This document shows positions 1 to 6,012 of a stretch of 10,447 bases of DNA, in pieces (the stretch's first letter is position 1; the number at the start of each line of letters is the position of its first letter). The position numbers were made by a program, and so were the translations under genes. Location of the stretch: NCBI GenBank assembly GCA_947367415.1, contig CANBEE010000082.1, forward strand, positions 1-10,447. Reading direction: 5' to 3'. The DNA comes from an uncultured Bacteroidales bacterium (GTDB lineage Bacteria; Bacteroidota; Bacteroidia; Bacteroidales; Bacteroidaceae). The notes under the pieces are model-generated. The model searched no databases. It was not told the origin of the DNA and saw only the letters and a program-made list of their open reading frames with translations.

Positions 1-2
1 CA

Positions 3-314
3 TTACTGCTTGTCGGCAATGCCGAAGTCGGGCCACTCCATCTTGTCGTAATGGCTCTTGATAGCCTTCTTGATGTTCACCACATCGTCGTTGAGGCGGC
101 TCATCGTGTCATTGTTTGTGCGGCGCAGCTCCGAGAGCGCAGCTGCAGCCTCCTCCACAGCGCTGTCGGTGGCGGCGAGGGTCTTCACACCCTCTCTCAA
201 GCGCTCGATGTCGGCATTGCCGAATCCTAAAGATTGTACCTTGCTGAGGTTTCTCAGCATACCCTCGGCTAGGCTCTCGGCCTTGACCATCATAGTTTGT
301 GCTCCTTTTGACAT
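3..314 (-). CDS. Small all-helical protein of unknown function (103 aa)
   Basis: I do not recognise this family. The 103-residue product has no signal peptide, no membrane segment and no cysteines. From about residue 28 to 85 it is rich in Ala, Glu, Leu, Lys and Arg with long heptad-like stretches, so a helical hairpin or coiled coil is likely. The C-terminal tail carries a short aromatic patch (EWPDFG). The start is set by a good Bacteroidota -7 box (343-350), which would put the transcript start about 20 bases upstream. The gene is complete: its TAA stop overlaps an ATG as TAATG on the minus strand, so it may be the first gene of an operon that leaves the window. It lies about 200 bases downstream of coaD but seems separately transcribed. 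The 5' leader holds the palindrome GTAAAGTTTAC (320-330). Being a real gene is likely; the function is unknown. Confidence 0.7.
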   Translation of the reverse strand: MSKGAQTMMVKAESLAEGMLRNLSKVQSLGFGNADIERLREGVKTLAATDSAVEEAAAALSELRRTNNDTMSRLNDDVVNIKKAIKSHYDKMEWPDFGIADKQ

Positions 315-341
315 AAATAGTAAAGTTTACATTTTTCCATA

Positions 342-350
342 GCAAAAATA
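342..350 (-). promoter_or_regulatory. Bacteroidota -7 box for the small helical protein gene
   Basis: The minus strand reads TATTTTTGC, a full match to the Bacteroidota sigma-ABfr -7 consensus TAnnTTTG plus a C. A transcript starting about 6-8 bases later would have a leader of about 20 bases before the ATG at 314. I see no clear TTTG -33 element at the expected 19-21 base spacing, so the call rests on the -7 box and its distance to the gene. Confidence 0.5.
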
Positions 351-438
351 AGCAAAAAATTGCTCGCTTGTGACCCTATATATGGCTACAAAACGTACAG
401 CATAGCACATGCAATGCGCTATCTCTGTGCGGTTTACG

Positions 439-453
439 GAAAGTTAAACTTTC
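439..453. other. Perfect 15-bp palindrome, operator-like
   Basis: GAAAGTT-A-AACTTTC has perfect 7-base arms around a single central A. It lies in the gap between coaD and the small helical gene, outside any coding region I support. Such odd-length symmetric sites are typical of dimeric repressor operators, but no regulator gene is in the window. Its core also resembles an imperfect -7 box on both strands (TAAACTTTC / TTAACTTTC), so it could be a promoter element. The role is inference. Confidence 0.35.
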
Positions 454-480
454 TTAAACATTCCAAAGCATACACTGCTG

Positions 481-527
481 ATATCGAGATATGCAGAAGC
501 TCTGCAGCCTCTTCTCCCTACGGGAGA
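481..527 (-). other. Three short hairpins in tandem at the end of coaD
   Basis: Three perfect inverted repeats follow each other. At 481-492 the arms are ATATC/GATAT with a 2-base spacer. At 492-506 they are TGCAGA/TCTGCA with a 3-base loop. At 513-527 they are TCTCCC/GGGAGA with a 3-base loop, and this one spans the coaD stop codon. None is followed by a T-run on the minus strand, so this is not a canonical intrinsic terminator. It may protect the 3' end of the parE-coaD transcript or act in termination with other factors. The symmetry is directly visible; the function is inferred. Confidence 0.35.
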
Positions 528-979
528 TACGGAGCGATGTCCTTGCCGAAGCGGGCGAGCTCGCGCACCATGCTGCTGCTGATGGCGGCATACTGGGGCT
601 CGCTGATGAGCAGCAGGGTGTCGATGCCGGTGAGCATACGGTTGACATCGGCAATGCTGCGCTCATACTCGAAGTCGATACTGCTGCGCACGCCCCGGAT
701 GATGAACTGTGCACCGATGGATTGGGCAAAGTCGGTGGTGAGACCCTCATAGCTGACTACATGAATTCGGGATTCGTCCTTGTACAGCGCAGCGATGCGC
801 TGTACGCGCTCGTCGAGGGTAAGCATGGTGTGCTTGCCAATATTGATGCCGATGGCGATGTACAGCTCATCTACGATGCCAAGCGCACGGCGCACCAAGG
901 CCGCATGACCTATCGTAAAGGGATCGAAGGTTCCGGGAAAAAGAGCGGTACGAGTTGTGAACATACTTTCATCTTTCAT
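518..979 (-). CDS. coaD: Phosphopantetheine adenylyltransferase
   Basis: Catalyses the fourth step of coenzyme A synthesis: 4'-phosphopantetheine plus ATP gives dephospho-CoA and pyrophosphate, in the cytosol. The 153-residue protein has the full family pattern: PGTFDPFT (15-22) running into the nucleotidyltransferase TxGH motif (TIGH, 22-25), a lysine near the substrate site (K49), the RGVR segment with following DFEYE (95-106), and the C-terminal ISSSMVRE motif (133-140) that binds ATP. Length fits the family (about 155-160). The start is uncertain: this reading starts at 979, but residues 1-5 are encoded by a 7-bp tandem repeat, and M6 (position 964) would also leave a normal CoaD N-terminus. 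The gene starts 18 bases after the parE stop, so the two are very likely co-transcribed. Confidence 0.95.
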   Translation of the reverse strand: MKDESMFTTRTALFPGTFDPFTIGHAALVRRALGIVDELYIAIGINIGKHTMLTLDERVQRIAALYKDESRIHVVSYEGLTTDFAQSIGAQFIIRGVRSSIDFEYERSIADVNRMLTGIDTLLLISEPQYAAISSSMVRELARFGKDIAPYLP

Positions 980-993
980 CTTTCCACTTTCAA
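966..993. repeat. Heptamer tandem repeat at the parE-coaD junction
   Basis: On the plus strand there are four 7-base units in exact register: CTTTCAT, CTTTCAT, CTTTCCA, CTTTCAA. On the coding (minus) strand this is GTTGAAA, GTGGAAA, GATGAAA, GATGAAA. The array fills almost all of the gap after the parE stop codon and runs into coaD. Each GATGAAA unit carries an ATG, and these are 7 bases apart and so in different frames. The array therefore supplies the outer coaD start codon (979) and one out-of-frame ATG (972). Confidence 0.75.
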
Positions 994-997
994 CTGG

Positions 998-2968
998 TTA
1001 TTCCTCATCCGGTTTATCCTCCTCCACCACAAGGTTGTCAATGATAAAGTTCTGGCGTTCCATGGTGTTCTTTCCCATGTAGAACTCGAGGAGGTCCATC
1101 ACGGCATCGTTCTTGTGGAGGCTGACACGCTCCAGGCGGATGTCCTTGCCGATGAAGTGCTTGAACTCGTCGGGCGAAATCTCACCGAGACCCTTGAATC
1201 GGGTGATCTCGGGATTGGGGCCGAGGTCGGCGATGGCCTTCAGGCGCTCCTCGTCGGAGTAGCAGTAGCGGGTGATGAAGTCGCTCTTGCGGTCGGTGTC
1301 GTTCTCCTTCTTGTAGCCCTTGATGAGGCGTTTCCTGTTGCGCACACGGAAAAGCGGCGTCTGCAAGATGTATACGTGCCCCTTCTTGATGAGGTCGGGG
1401 AAGAACTGCAGGAAGAAGGTAATCATCAGCAGGCGGATGTGCATGCCGTCGACATCGGCATCGGTGGCCACGATAACCTTGTTGTAGCGGAGTCCCTCGA
1501 GGCCATCCTCGATGTTGAGCGCGGCCTGCAGGAGGTTGAACTCCTCGTTCTCGTAGACCACCTTCTTGGTGAGGCCGAACGAGTTGAGCGGCTTACCGCG
1601 CAGACTGAATACGGCCTGTGTGTTCACATCGCGGCTCTTGGTGATGGAACCGCTCGCTGAGTCGCCCTCGGTGATGAAGATGCACGACTCGTCGGTGCGG
1701 TCGCCCTTGGCGTCGTTGAAGTGGATGCGGCAGTCGCGCAGCTTGCGGTTGTGCATATTGACCTTCTTGGCACGCTCACGGGCTATCTTGGTGACACCGG
1801 CAATGGCCTTGCGCTCCTTCTCGCTCTCCTGAATCTTCTGCAGCATGGTATCGGCCACCTCGGTATTACGGTGCAGGTAGTTGTCTACTTCAGTCTTGAT
1901 GAAGTCGCCAACAAACTTGTTGAGGCTGCGTCCACCGGGTTCCATGGCGGTAGAGCCCAGCTTCACCTTGGTCTGGCTCTCAAACACTGGCTCCTCCACA
2001 TTGATGGCAATAGCGCCCACGATGCCGTTGCGGATATCGGTGAATTCGTGGTTTTTGTTGTAAAACTCCTTGATGGTGCGGGCAATATGCTCCTTGAAGG
2101 CGCTCTGGTGAGTACCGCCCTGTGTGGTATGTTGGCCATTGACGAAGGAGTAGTACTCCTCGCCGTACTGGTCGGTATGGGTGAAGGCAATCTCTATGTC
2201 CTCGGTCTTGAGGTGTATGATGGGATAGAGCGATGTAGCCGTCATGTTGTCGGTGAGCAGGTCCACCAAACCATTGCGCGAGAGGATGCGCTTGCCGTTG
2301 TACATGATGGTGAGACCCGTGTTGAGGTAGGTGTAGTTGCGCAACATGGTCTCGATGTAGGCCGAGCGGAACGAGTAGCCTACAAACAACGTGTTGTCGG
2401 GCTCGAAGACGATGCGTGTGCCCGTCTCCTCGGGACCTGCATTCTCAGTGGTGTCGCTCACCATGTTGCCCTTCTCGAACACTACCGTGCGCACCTTGCC
2501 GTCGCGGTATGAGCTGGCCTCGAAGTGGGCACTCAGGGCGTTCACTGCCTTCACACCCACACCGTTCAGACCCACGCTCTTCTTGAAGGCCTTGCTGTCA
2601 TACTTGCCGCCGGTGTTGAGCACGCTCACCGCCTCCATCAGCTTGCCCTGAGGGATGCCGCGGCCATAGTCGCGCACGCTGACGCGCTTGTGGTCGGTGA
2701 TGTCGATCTCGATACGCTTGCCGGCATGCATCTTGAACTCGTCGATGGAGTTGTCGATGACCTCCTTGAGCAGCACGTAGATACCGTCGTCATTCTGCGA
2801 GCCGTCGCCCAGCTTACCGATATACATACCGGGACGCAGGCGCACGTGCTCCATGTCACTCAGGTGGCGTATGTTGTCGTCGGTATACGCTACCTGTTCC
2901 TCAATGGGCATATTTAGTTCATCGCTCATGTTGATTTGAGTTTTGAGTCTTTGAGTTGTAATCGCCAT
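998..2968 (-). CDS. parE: DNA topoisomerase IV subunit B
   Basis: ATPase subunit of the type IIA topoisomerase that decatenates daughter chromosomes together with ParC (not in the window). Numbering from the longest reading (656 aa). The GHKL ATPase has KEVIDNSIDE (68-77, E69 and N73), D100, GRGIP (102-106) and GLNGVGVKAVNALS (133-146). The transducer domain carries the QTK loop (332-334). TOPRIM has EGDSASG (434-440) and DADVDG (503-508), which bind Mg2+, and FKGLGE lies at 591-596. SLRGKPLN (455-462) and the lack of a GyrB-type insertion favour ParE over GyrB. The start is uncertain: residues 2-13 are encoded by a 7-bp repeat, so M14 (position 2929), which gives the usual short tail before the ATPase fold, may be the true start. 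coaD follows 18 bases downstream. A promoter-like box lies at 3002-3009. Confidence 0.92.
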   Translation of the reverse strand: MAITTQRLKTQINMSDELNMPIEEQVAYTDDNIRHLSDMEHVRLRPGMYIGKLGDGSQNDDGIYVLLKEVIDNSIDEFKMHAGKRIEIDITDHKRVSVRDYGRGIPQGKLMEAVSVLNTGGKYDSKAFKKSVGLNGVGVKAVNALSAHFEASSYRDGKVRTVVFEKGNMVSDTTENAGPEETGTRIVFEPDNTLFVGYSFRSAYIETMLRNYTYLNTGLTIMYNGKRILSRNGLVDLLTDNMTATSLYPIIHLKTEDIEIAFTHTDQYGEEYYSFVNGQHTTQGGTHQSAFKEHIARTIKEFYNKNHEFTDIRNGIVGAIAINVEEPVFESQTKVKLGSTAMEPGGRSLNKFVGDFIKTEVDNYLHRNTEVADTMLQKIQESEKERKAIAGVTKIARERAKKVNMHNRKLRDCRIHFNDAKGDRTDESCIFITEGDSASGSITKSRDVNTQAVFSLRGKPLNSFGLTKKVVYENEEFNLLQAALNIEDGLEGLRYNKVIVATDADVDGMHIRLLMITFFLQFFPDLIKKGHVYILQTPLFRVRNRKRLIKGYKKENDTDRKSDFITRYCYSDEERLKAIADLGPNPEITRFKGLGEISPDEFKHFIGKDIRLERVSLHKNDAVMDLLEFYMGKNTMERQNFIIDNLVVEEDKPDEE

Positions 2969-2985
2969 CTGGCCAGAAACTCAAA
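2935..2985. repeat. TTTGAGT heptamer repeat with an inverted copy at the parE start
   Basis: The plus strand carries TTTGAGT at 2935-2941 and 2942-2948 in direct tandem, a third copy at 2950-2956 after one extra base, and an inverted copy ACTCAAA at 2979-2985. The third and inverted copies can pair as an 8-base stem (2950-2957 with 2978-2985) whose loop contains the longest-reading ATG of parE (2966-2968) and the palindrome CTGGCCAG (2969-2976). The array falls between the two candidate start codons of parE and shares the core TGAGT with the repeat at 3738-3766. Confidence 0.65.
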
Positions 2986-2997
2986 AACTGAATTTAT

Positions 2998-3009
2998 CGG
3001 GTAAAGTTA
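2998..3009 (-). promoter_or_regulatory. Probable -7 region for parE-coaD
   Basis: The minus strand reads TAACTTTACCCG. TAACTTTA differs from the TAnnTTTG consensus only in the last base. The same 12 bases recur upstream of the plus-strand acyltransferase gene (5938-5949), again shortly before a gene, which makes a promoter role more credible. A TTTG at 3035-3038 (minus strand) is 25 bases upstream, longer than the usual 19-21, so the -33 element is doubtful. The site lies in the 93-base gap between the B3/B4 gene and parE. Confidence 0.4.
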
Positions 3010-3061
3010 GCACTTTTTCGCGAGATAATGCGAACAAATGAAACAAAATCTACAAAAACCA

Positions 3062-3730
3062 CTATTCACCAAACATCCAGACTCTACAGTCTGTAGCAGA
3101 AGCATATCGGCGCAGGAGTTCGATTGTCATCTCTGCAGCTTCCTGTAACCCCTCGCTGCCACTATATCCGTTGATAATGGCAAGTATATGGTGGGTATCG
3201 ATGCCCATCTTCGTACGCTCATGGTCGCTGGTTGGAGTACCAATACCTCCTATGGAATCGCGGATGACGGGCATAAACTCGATGTTTAGCGGACCACGAC
3301 CAATGCCCTCGAAAGGCTCATCGTGCCTGCCAATGCCAAGGCAGAGGGCAGTACCTACAATCTTATCTGCATCAAAGCCGCCAATGCTGTATCCCGTTCG
3401 CAATGACACCAGATTGATGAGGTCTACCAGCGTATCGATCTGATATAGCTCGATCCCGCGGAGCAGGCGACGACGCAAAGCCTCGGCCGAAGGGCGATAC
3501 CGGCTGGGATCCTTGCCACATGCACGGTAAGCATCGCGAGTGGCTGTAATGACGGACTGCTGCTTAATGCTGTCTGTGGTCTCAGTAGCACGCAAATGTT
3601 CGGTGAAATGGGCGATTTCTTCCCATAAGGCCTCATCGTAGGAGGTATTCGTAACGGTGGCATACACGGCAGCTCCGCGGTATCTCGGCCACTTCTCCTT
3701 TATCTCTTCGGATACGGTAATAGTATACAT
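3062..3730 (-). CDS. Free-standing B3/B4-domain protein (PheRS beta editing-domain homologue)
   Basis: The 222-residue protein matches the B3/B4 tRNA-binding/editing domain that is normally built into the phenylalanyl-tRNA synthetase beta chain, where it hydrolyses mischarged Tyr-tRNA(Phe). Here it stands alone without anticodon-binding or catalytic domains. Visible family features are RDAYRACGKDPSRYRPS (65-81), LVDLINLVSL (101-110), GYSIGGFDADKI (113-124) and a C-terminal SDHERTKM (168-175) preceding the last strands and helix. No signal peptide or membrane segment is seen. It could be a trans-editing factor acting on aminoacyl-tRNA, but the substrate is not shown by the sequence, and other small-molecule roles are possible. 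It starts 27 bases after the pgeF stop, so the two are probably one transcript. The start ATG is preceded directly by eight C residues on the coding strand, with no Shine-Dalgarno sequence. Confidence 0.85.
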   Translation of the reverse strand: MYTITVSEEIKEKWPRYRGAAVYATVTNTSYDEALWEEIAHFTEHLRATETTDSIKQQSVITATRDAYRACGKDPSRYRPSAEALRRRLLRGIELYQIDTLVDLINLVSLRTGYSIGGFDADKIVGTALCLGIGRHDEPFEGIGRGPLNIEFMPVIRDSIGGIGTPTSDHERTKMGIDTHHILAIINGYSGSEGLQEAAEMTIELLRRYASATDCRVWMFGE

Positions 3731-3766
3731 GGGGGGGGTGAGTTATGAGTTGTGAGTTTATGAGTT
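3731..3766. repeat. G8 homopolymer plus RTGAGTT heptamer repeats between pgeF and B3/B4
   Basis: The plus strand has G8 at 3731-3738 followed by GTGAGTT (3738-3744), ATGAGTT (3745-3751), GTGAGTT (3752-3758) and, after one inserted T, ATGAGTT (3760-3766). The array fills the whole gap between the two genes and also encodes the last pgeF codons and its stop. On the coding strand this is AACTCAT/AACTCAC repeated, then C8, then the start codon of the B3/B4 gene. Both homopolymer runs and 7-bp arrays are prone to slippage during replication. Confidence 0.75.
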
Positions 3767-4576
3767 GGGGGTTGTGCTTAGCATGATTCCATTGAGTATT
3801 CTGCCCGACTTTACCCCTAACCTACGAGCTGAGAAGAAGTCGCGACAACGTGAATATGTGCAGATGCCGCTGTCGTGAATCTGCCCAAGAGGCACACCGG
3901 CAGCAAGTAGCTGCAGACGATTCGCTACAGGAAGATCAATGTGATATTTGCCTTTCTCTGGGTACCAGCGAGCTATCCTCTCCATATCAAATGAAGCCTC
4001 CTTGAAAGCATCGTAAACCTCAATGCCCACTTCGAAAGCATCAAGCGAGATACCCGGCCCCACTATAGCATGAATATCGGTGCCCATCGTACCATAAGTC
4101 TCTTGCATAGCTTGCAATGTTTGAGTCACGATACGTGATACCGTCCCCCTCCAGCCGGCATGAACAGCCGCTACGGCCCGATGGGTTGCATCGTAAAGCA
4201 GAATGGGTATGCAGTCAGCTGTCGATACGCACAAGCACAATCCAGGGATACTGGTCATCACGGCATCCTTCTCCTGCAAAATGGCATGACGCGCATCGGA
4301 CGACAAGTGCATAAAGCTCTCATCAATGGTCAGGATATTGCAGCTGTGGTTCTGATAAGGGATGATAAGCTTCTCTAAAGAAATTCCCAGCAGCTTGCAT
4401 AGCTGCTCATGATTGGCACGAACAAAGGCTGGCTCATCACCAACATAGGGGGTACAGTTGAAAGATGCATATGTATCGCTTCCACATCCGCCATGGCGAG
4501 TGGTACTGAATGCCGTGACCTTGCCATTGGGTGTCGGATAGAGATGGAGCTGGGCAGTGTTGTTCATAGCAGTCAT
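3758..4576 (-). CDS. pgeF: Laccase-domain protein / peptidoglycan editing factor PgeF (YfiH family)
   Basis: Cytosolic Cu/Zn enzyme of the YfiH (DUF152) family. In E. coli it removes wrongly incorporated residues from peptidoglycan precursors, and other members act as purine-nucleoside or polyphenol enzymes. The 272-residue product has the metal triad in its usual context: H77 in PYQNHS, C122 in STADCIPILLYD and H139 in VHAGWRGT. It also has GPGIS (173-177), a late GQIHDSGICTY segment and a C-terminal DFFSARRLG motif. Length is normal. Starts at 4576 and 4567 are both possible; with the promoter at 4593-4624 the leader would be only about 10-20 bases. It is divergent from the methyltransferase gene and followed after 27 bases by the B3/B4 gene. 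Its last two codons and stop lie in the heptamer repeat, so copy-number change would alter its C-terminus. Confidence 0.92.
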   Translation of the reverse strand: MTAMNNTAQLHLYPTPNGKVTAFSTTRHGGCGSDTYASFNCTPYVGDEPAFVRANHEQLCKLLGISLEKLIIPYQNHSCNILTIDESFMHLSSDARHAILQEKDAVMTSIPGLCLCVSTADCIPILLYDATHRAVAAVHAGWRGTVSRIVTQTLQAMQETYGTMGTDIHAIVGPGISLDAFEVGIEVYDAFKEASFDMERIARWYPEKGKYHIDLPVANRLQLLAAGVPLGQIHDSGICTYSRCRDFFSARRLGVKSGRILNGIMLSTTPNS

Positions 4577-4592
4577 ATGATAGATTCAAAGA

Positions 4593-4624
4593 CAAAGGTA
4601 CACGATGTTTGCAATATCTACAAA
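4593..4624 (-). promoter_or_regulatory. Promoter for pgeF-B3/B4
   Basis: On the minus strand TTTG (4624-4621), a 20-base spacer and TACCTTTG (4600-4593) match the Bacteroidota consensus TTTG / TAnnTTTG with normal spacing. Transcription would start near 4585-4588, giving a very short leader to the ATG at 4576. This is one of the two best promoter matches in the window. Confidence 0.7.
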
Positions 4625-4639
4625 AATAGAGTGCTAAAT

Positions 4640-4670
4640 TTTGCCGTTTCCCGTTGTTGATGTATCTTCG
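4640..4670 (+). promoter_or_regulatory. Promoter for the THUMP-like methyltransferase gene
   Basis: TTTG (4640-4643), a 19-base spacer and TATCTTCG (4663-4670) match the Bacteroidota promoter pattern with one mismatch in the -7 box. The predicted transcript start near 4675 leaves about 20 bases before the ATG at 4697. It is back to back with the pgeF promoter: the two -33 elements are only 15 bases apart, so the two polymerases would compete or share a regulator. Confidence 0.6.
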
Positions 4671-4696
4671 CTGTTGCAAAAAGAATACCATACGCA

Positions 4697-5881
4697 ATGA
4701 TTGACGAACAGACTCTGGCCTTTATCCGCGAACATGCTGGTGACGACGTACGTCATTTGGCTTTGCAGGCATCACGCTATCCGCAGGTAGACATGCGAAT
4801 GGTTGCCACACAGATTGAAGGCCGTAGACTGGCATCCACAAAATTGCCTACCTGGGCAGCTACCGATGGTGTGGTATATCCCGTGCGCTTGTCGATGGAG
4901 CAGTGCTCATCAGAAACGACTGCCCGATACAAGACTTCGCTCATGCAGGGGCATCGACTAGCAGATCTCACGGGCGGCTTTGGCATCGACTGCAGCTATA
5001 TGTCAGAGCACTTTGAAGAGGTCACCTATATAGAACGGAACGAGGAACTGTGCCAGATAGCCCGACACAACTTCGCACTATTGGGACTACCAATCAAGGT
5101 CGTCAATGCCAACAGCACAGAGATGCTGCACTCACTGCCACAGCAGGACTGGATATTCCTAGACCCTGCCCGAAGAGACGGAGCAGGCAATAAAGTAGTG
5201 GCACTGAGTGACTGCGAGCCTGACGTATGCCAGTTGGAGACAGCACTCCTACAAAAAGCGACAAAAGTGATGGTCAAGTGCTCACCTATGCTCGACATCT
5301 CACAAGCTATCAGCCAACTGACTTCGGTGAACGAAGTACATGTAGTATCAGTTAATAATGAATGTAAAGAGCTGCTCTTTATCATGGGCAACAAAATGAG
5401 TCGTAGCATAAACATCCGCACTGTAAACTTCCATGGTGAGAGTACACAGACATTTGACTACACATTCGAAGAGGAACAGGATGCCCATTGTTCCTACACC
5501 TCCACCATAGGGCGCTTCCTATACGAGCCCAACAGCTCAATGATGAAAGCGGGATGCTTCCGCCTACCTGCCACACGCTATGGACTCAAGAAGCTACATC
5601 GCAACACCCATCTCTACACCTCCGACACCCTTGTTCCCAACTTCCCCGGGCGTGTGTTCGAAGTGAAAAACATCGATGGATTCGGCAAAAATGAGCTTAA
5701 ACGCCTCTCTTCCGAACTCAGGAAAGCCAATATTGCCGTACGCAATTTCCCCGAGCGACCCGAAGCACTACGCAAACGCTTGAAAATGGCCGACGGAGGC
5801 GATGCCTACCTCTTTGCCACGACACTGGACGATGAGAAAAAAGTAATTATCCATGGTGAGAAGGTGAAATTCACCCCTTAA
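4697..5881 (+). CDS. PG_1098-type THUMP-like class I SAM methyltransferase
   Basis: A 394-residue protein with a class I S-adenosylmethionine-dependent methyltransferase core in the middle. Motif I is DLTGGFGID (90-98), the acidic ribose-binding residue is E113 at the end of the next strand (YIERN), and motif IV is IFLDPARRD (153-161), resembling the catalytic DPPx loop of N-methyltransferases. The N-terminal 85 residues are helical. The C-terminal half (about 240-394) fits the ferredoxin-like plus THUMP-like region of the Porphyromonas PG_1098 group, whose THUMP relation points to an RNA substrate. The exact target base is unknown and cannot be read from sequence. No signal peptide. It has its own promoter and is followed after about 130 bases by the acyltransferase gene, so co-transcription is possible but not required. 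Confidence 0.85.
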   Translation: MIDEQTLAFIREHAGDDVRHLALQASRYPQVDMRMVATQIEGRRLASTKLPTWAATDGVVYPVRLSMEQCSSETTARYKTSLMQGHRLADLTGGFGIDCSYMSEHFEEVTYIERNEELCQIARHNFALLGLPIKVVNANSTEMLHSLPQQDWIFLDPARRDGAGNKVVALSDCEPDVCQLETALLQKATKVMVKCSPMLDISQAISQLTSVNEVHVVSVNNECKELLFIMGNKMSRSINIRTVNFHGESTQTFDYTFEEEQDAHCSYTSTIGRFLYEPNSSMMKAGCFRLPATRYGLKKLHRNTHLYTSDTLVPNFPGRVFEVKNIDGFGKNELKRLSSELRKANIAVRNFPERPEALRKRLKMADGGDAYLFATTLDDEKKVIIHGEKVKFTP

Positions 5882-5937
5882 TAGGCGTTTTTCGCACATT
5901 TTATTCCTATTCTGCGCATTTAATCGTAAAAATGTGT

Positions 5938-5949
5938 TAACTTTACCCG
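5938..5949 (+). promoter_or_regulatory. Probable -7 region for the acyltransferase gene
   Basis: TAACTTTACCCG is identical over 12 bases to the proposed parE -7 region and differs from TAnnTTTG in one base. It would start a transcript near 5950-5953 with a leader of about 60 bases before the ATG at 6013. The leader opens with a possible small hairpin, CGCTC/GAGCG (5948-5952 with 5966-5970). No good -33 element is seen at 19-21 bases. Confidence 0.4.
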
Positions 5950-6012
5950 CTCGCTGATTATAAGGGAGCGAACATTTTCATATACCCCGATAACACAATT
6001 TATACTTACTAT

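Noticed and set aside
360..752. Plus-strand open frame (130 codons) across the coaD 3' region and the gap
   Set aside because: More than half is antisense to coaD, and no promoter box or family resemblance is seen.
966..993. CRISPR array or integration-site repeat
   Set aside because: The units are seven bases long with no spacers, and there are no cas, integrase or transposase genes in the window.
491..1660. Long plus-strand open frame (389 codons) opposite coaD and parE
   Set aside because: It runs antisense to two clear conserved genes. Its translation has no recognisable motif and is low in complexity (Val, Leu, Glu, His rich), as expected for the mirror of a GC-biased gene.
1721..2512. 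Plus-strand open frame (263 codons) opposite parE
   Set aside because: Shadow of the parE coding strand; the conserved ATPase and TOPRIM motifs lie on the minus strand.
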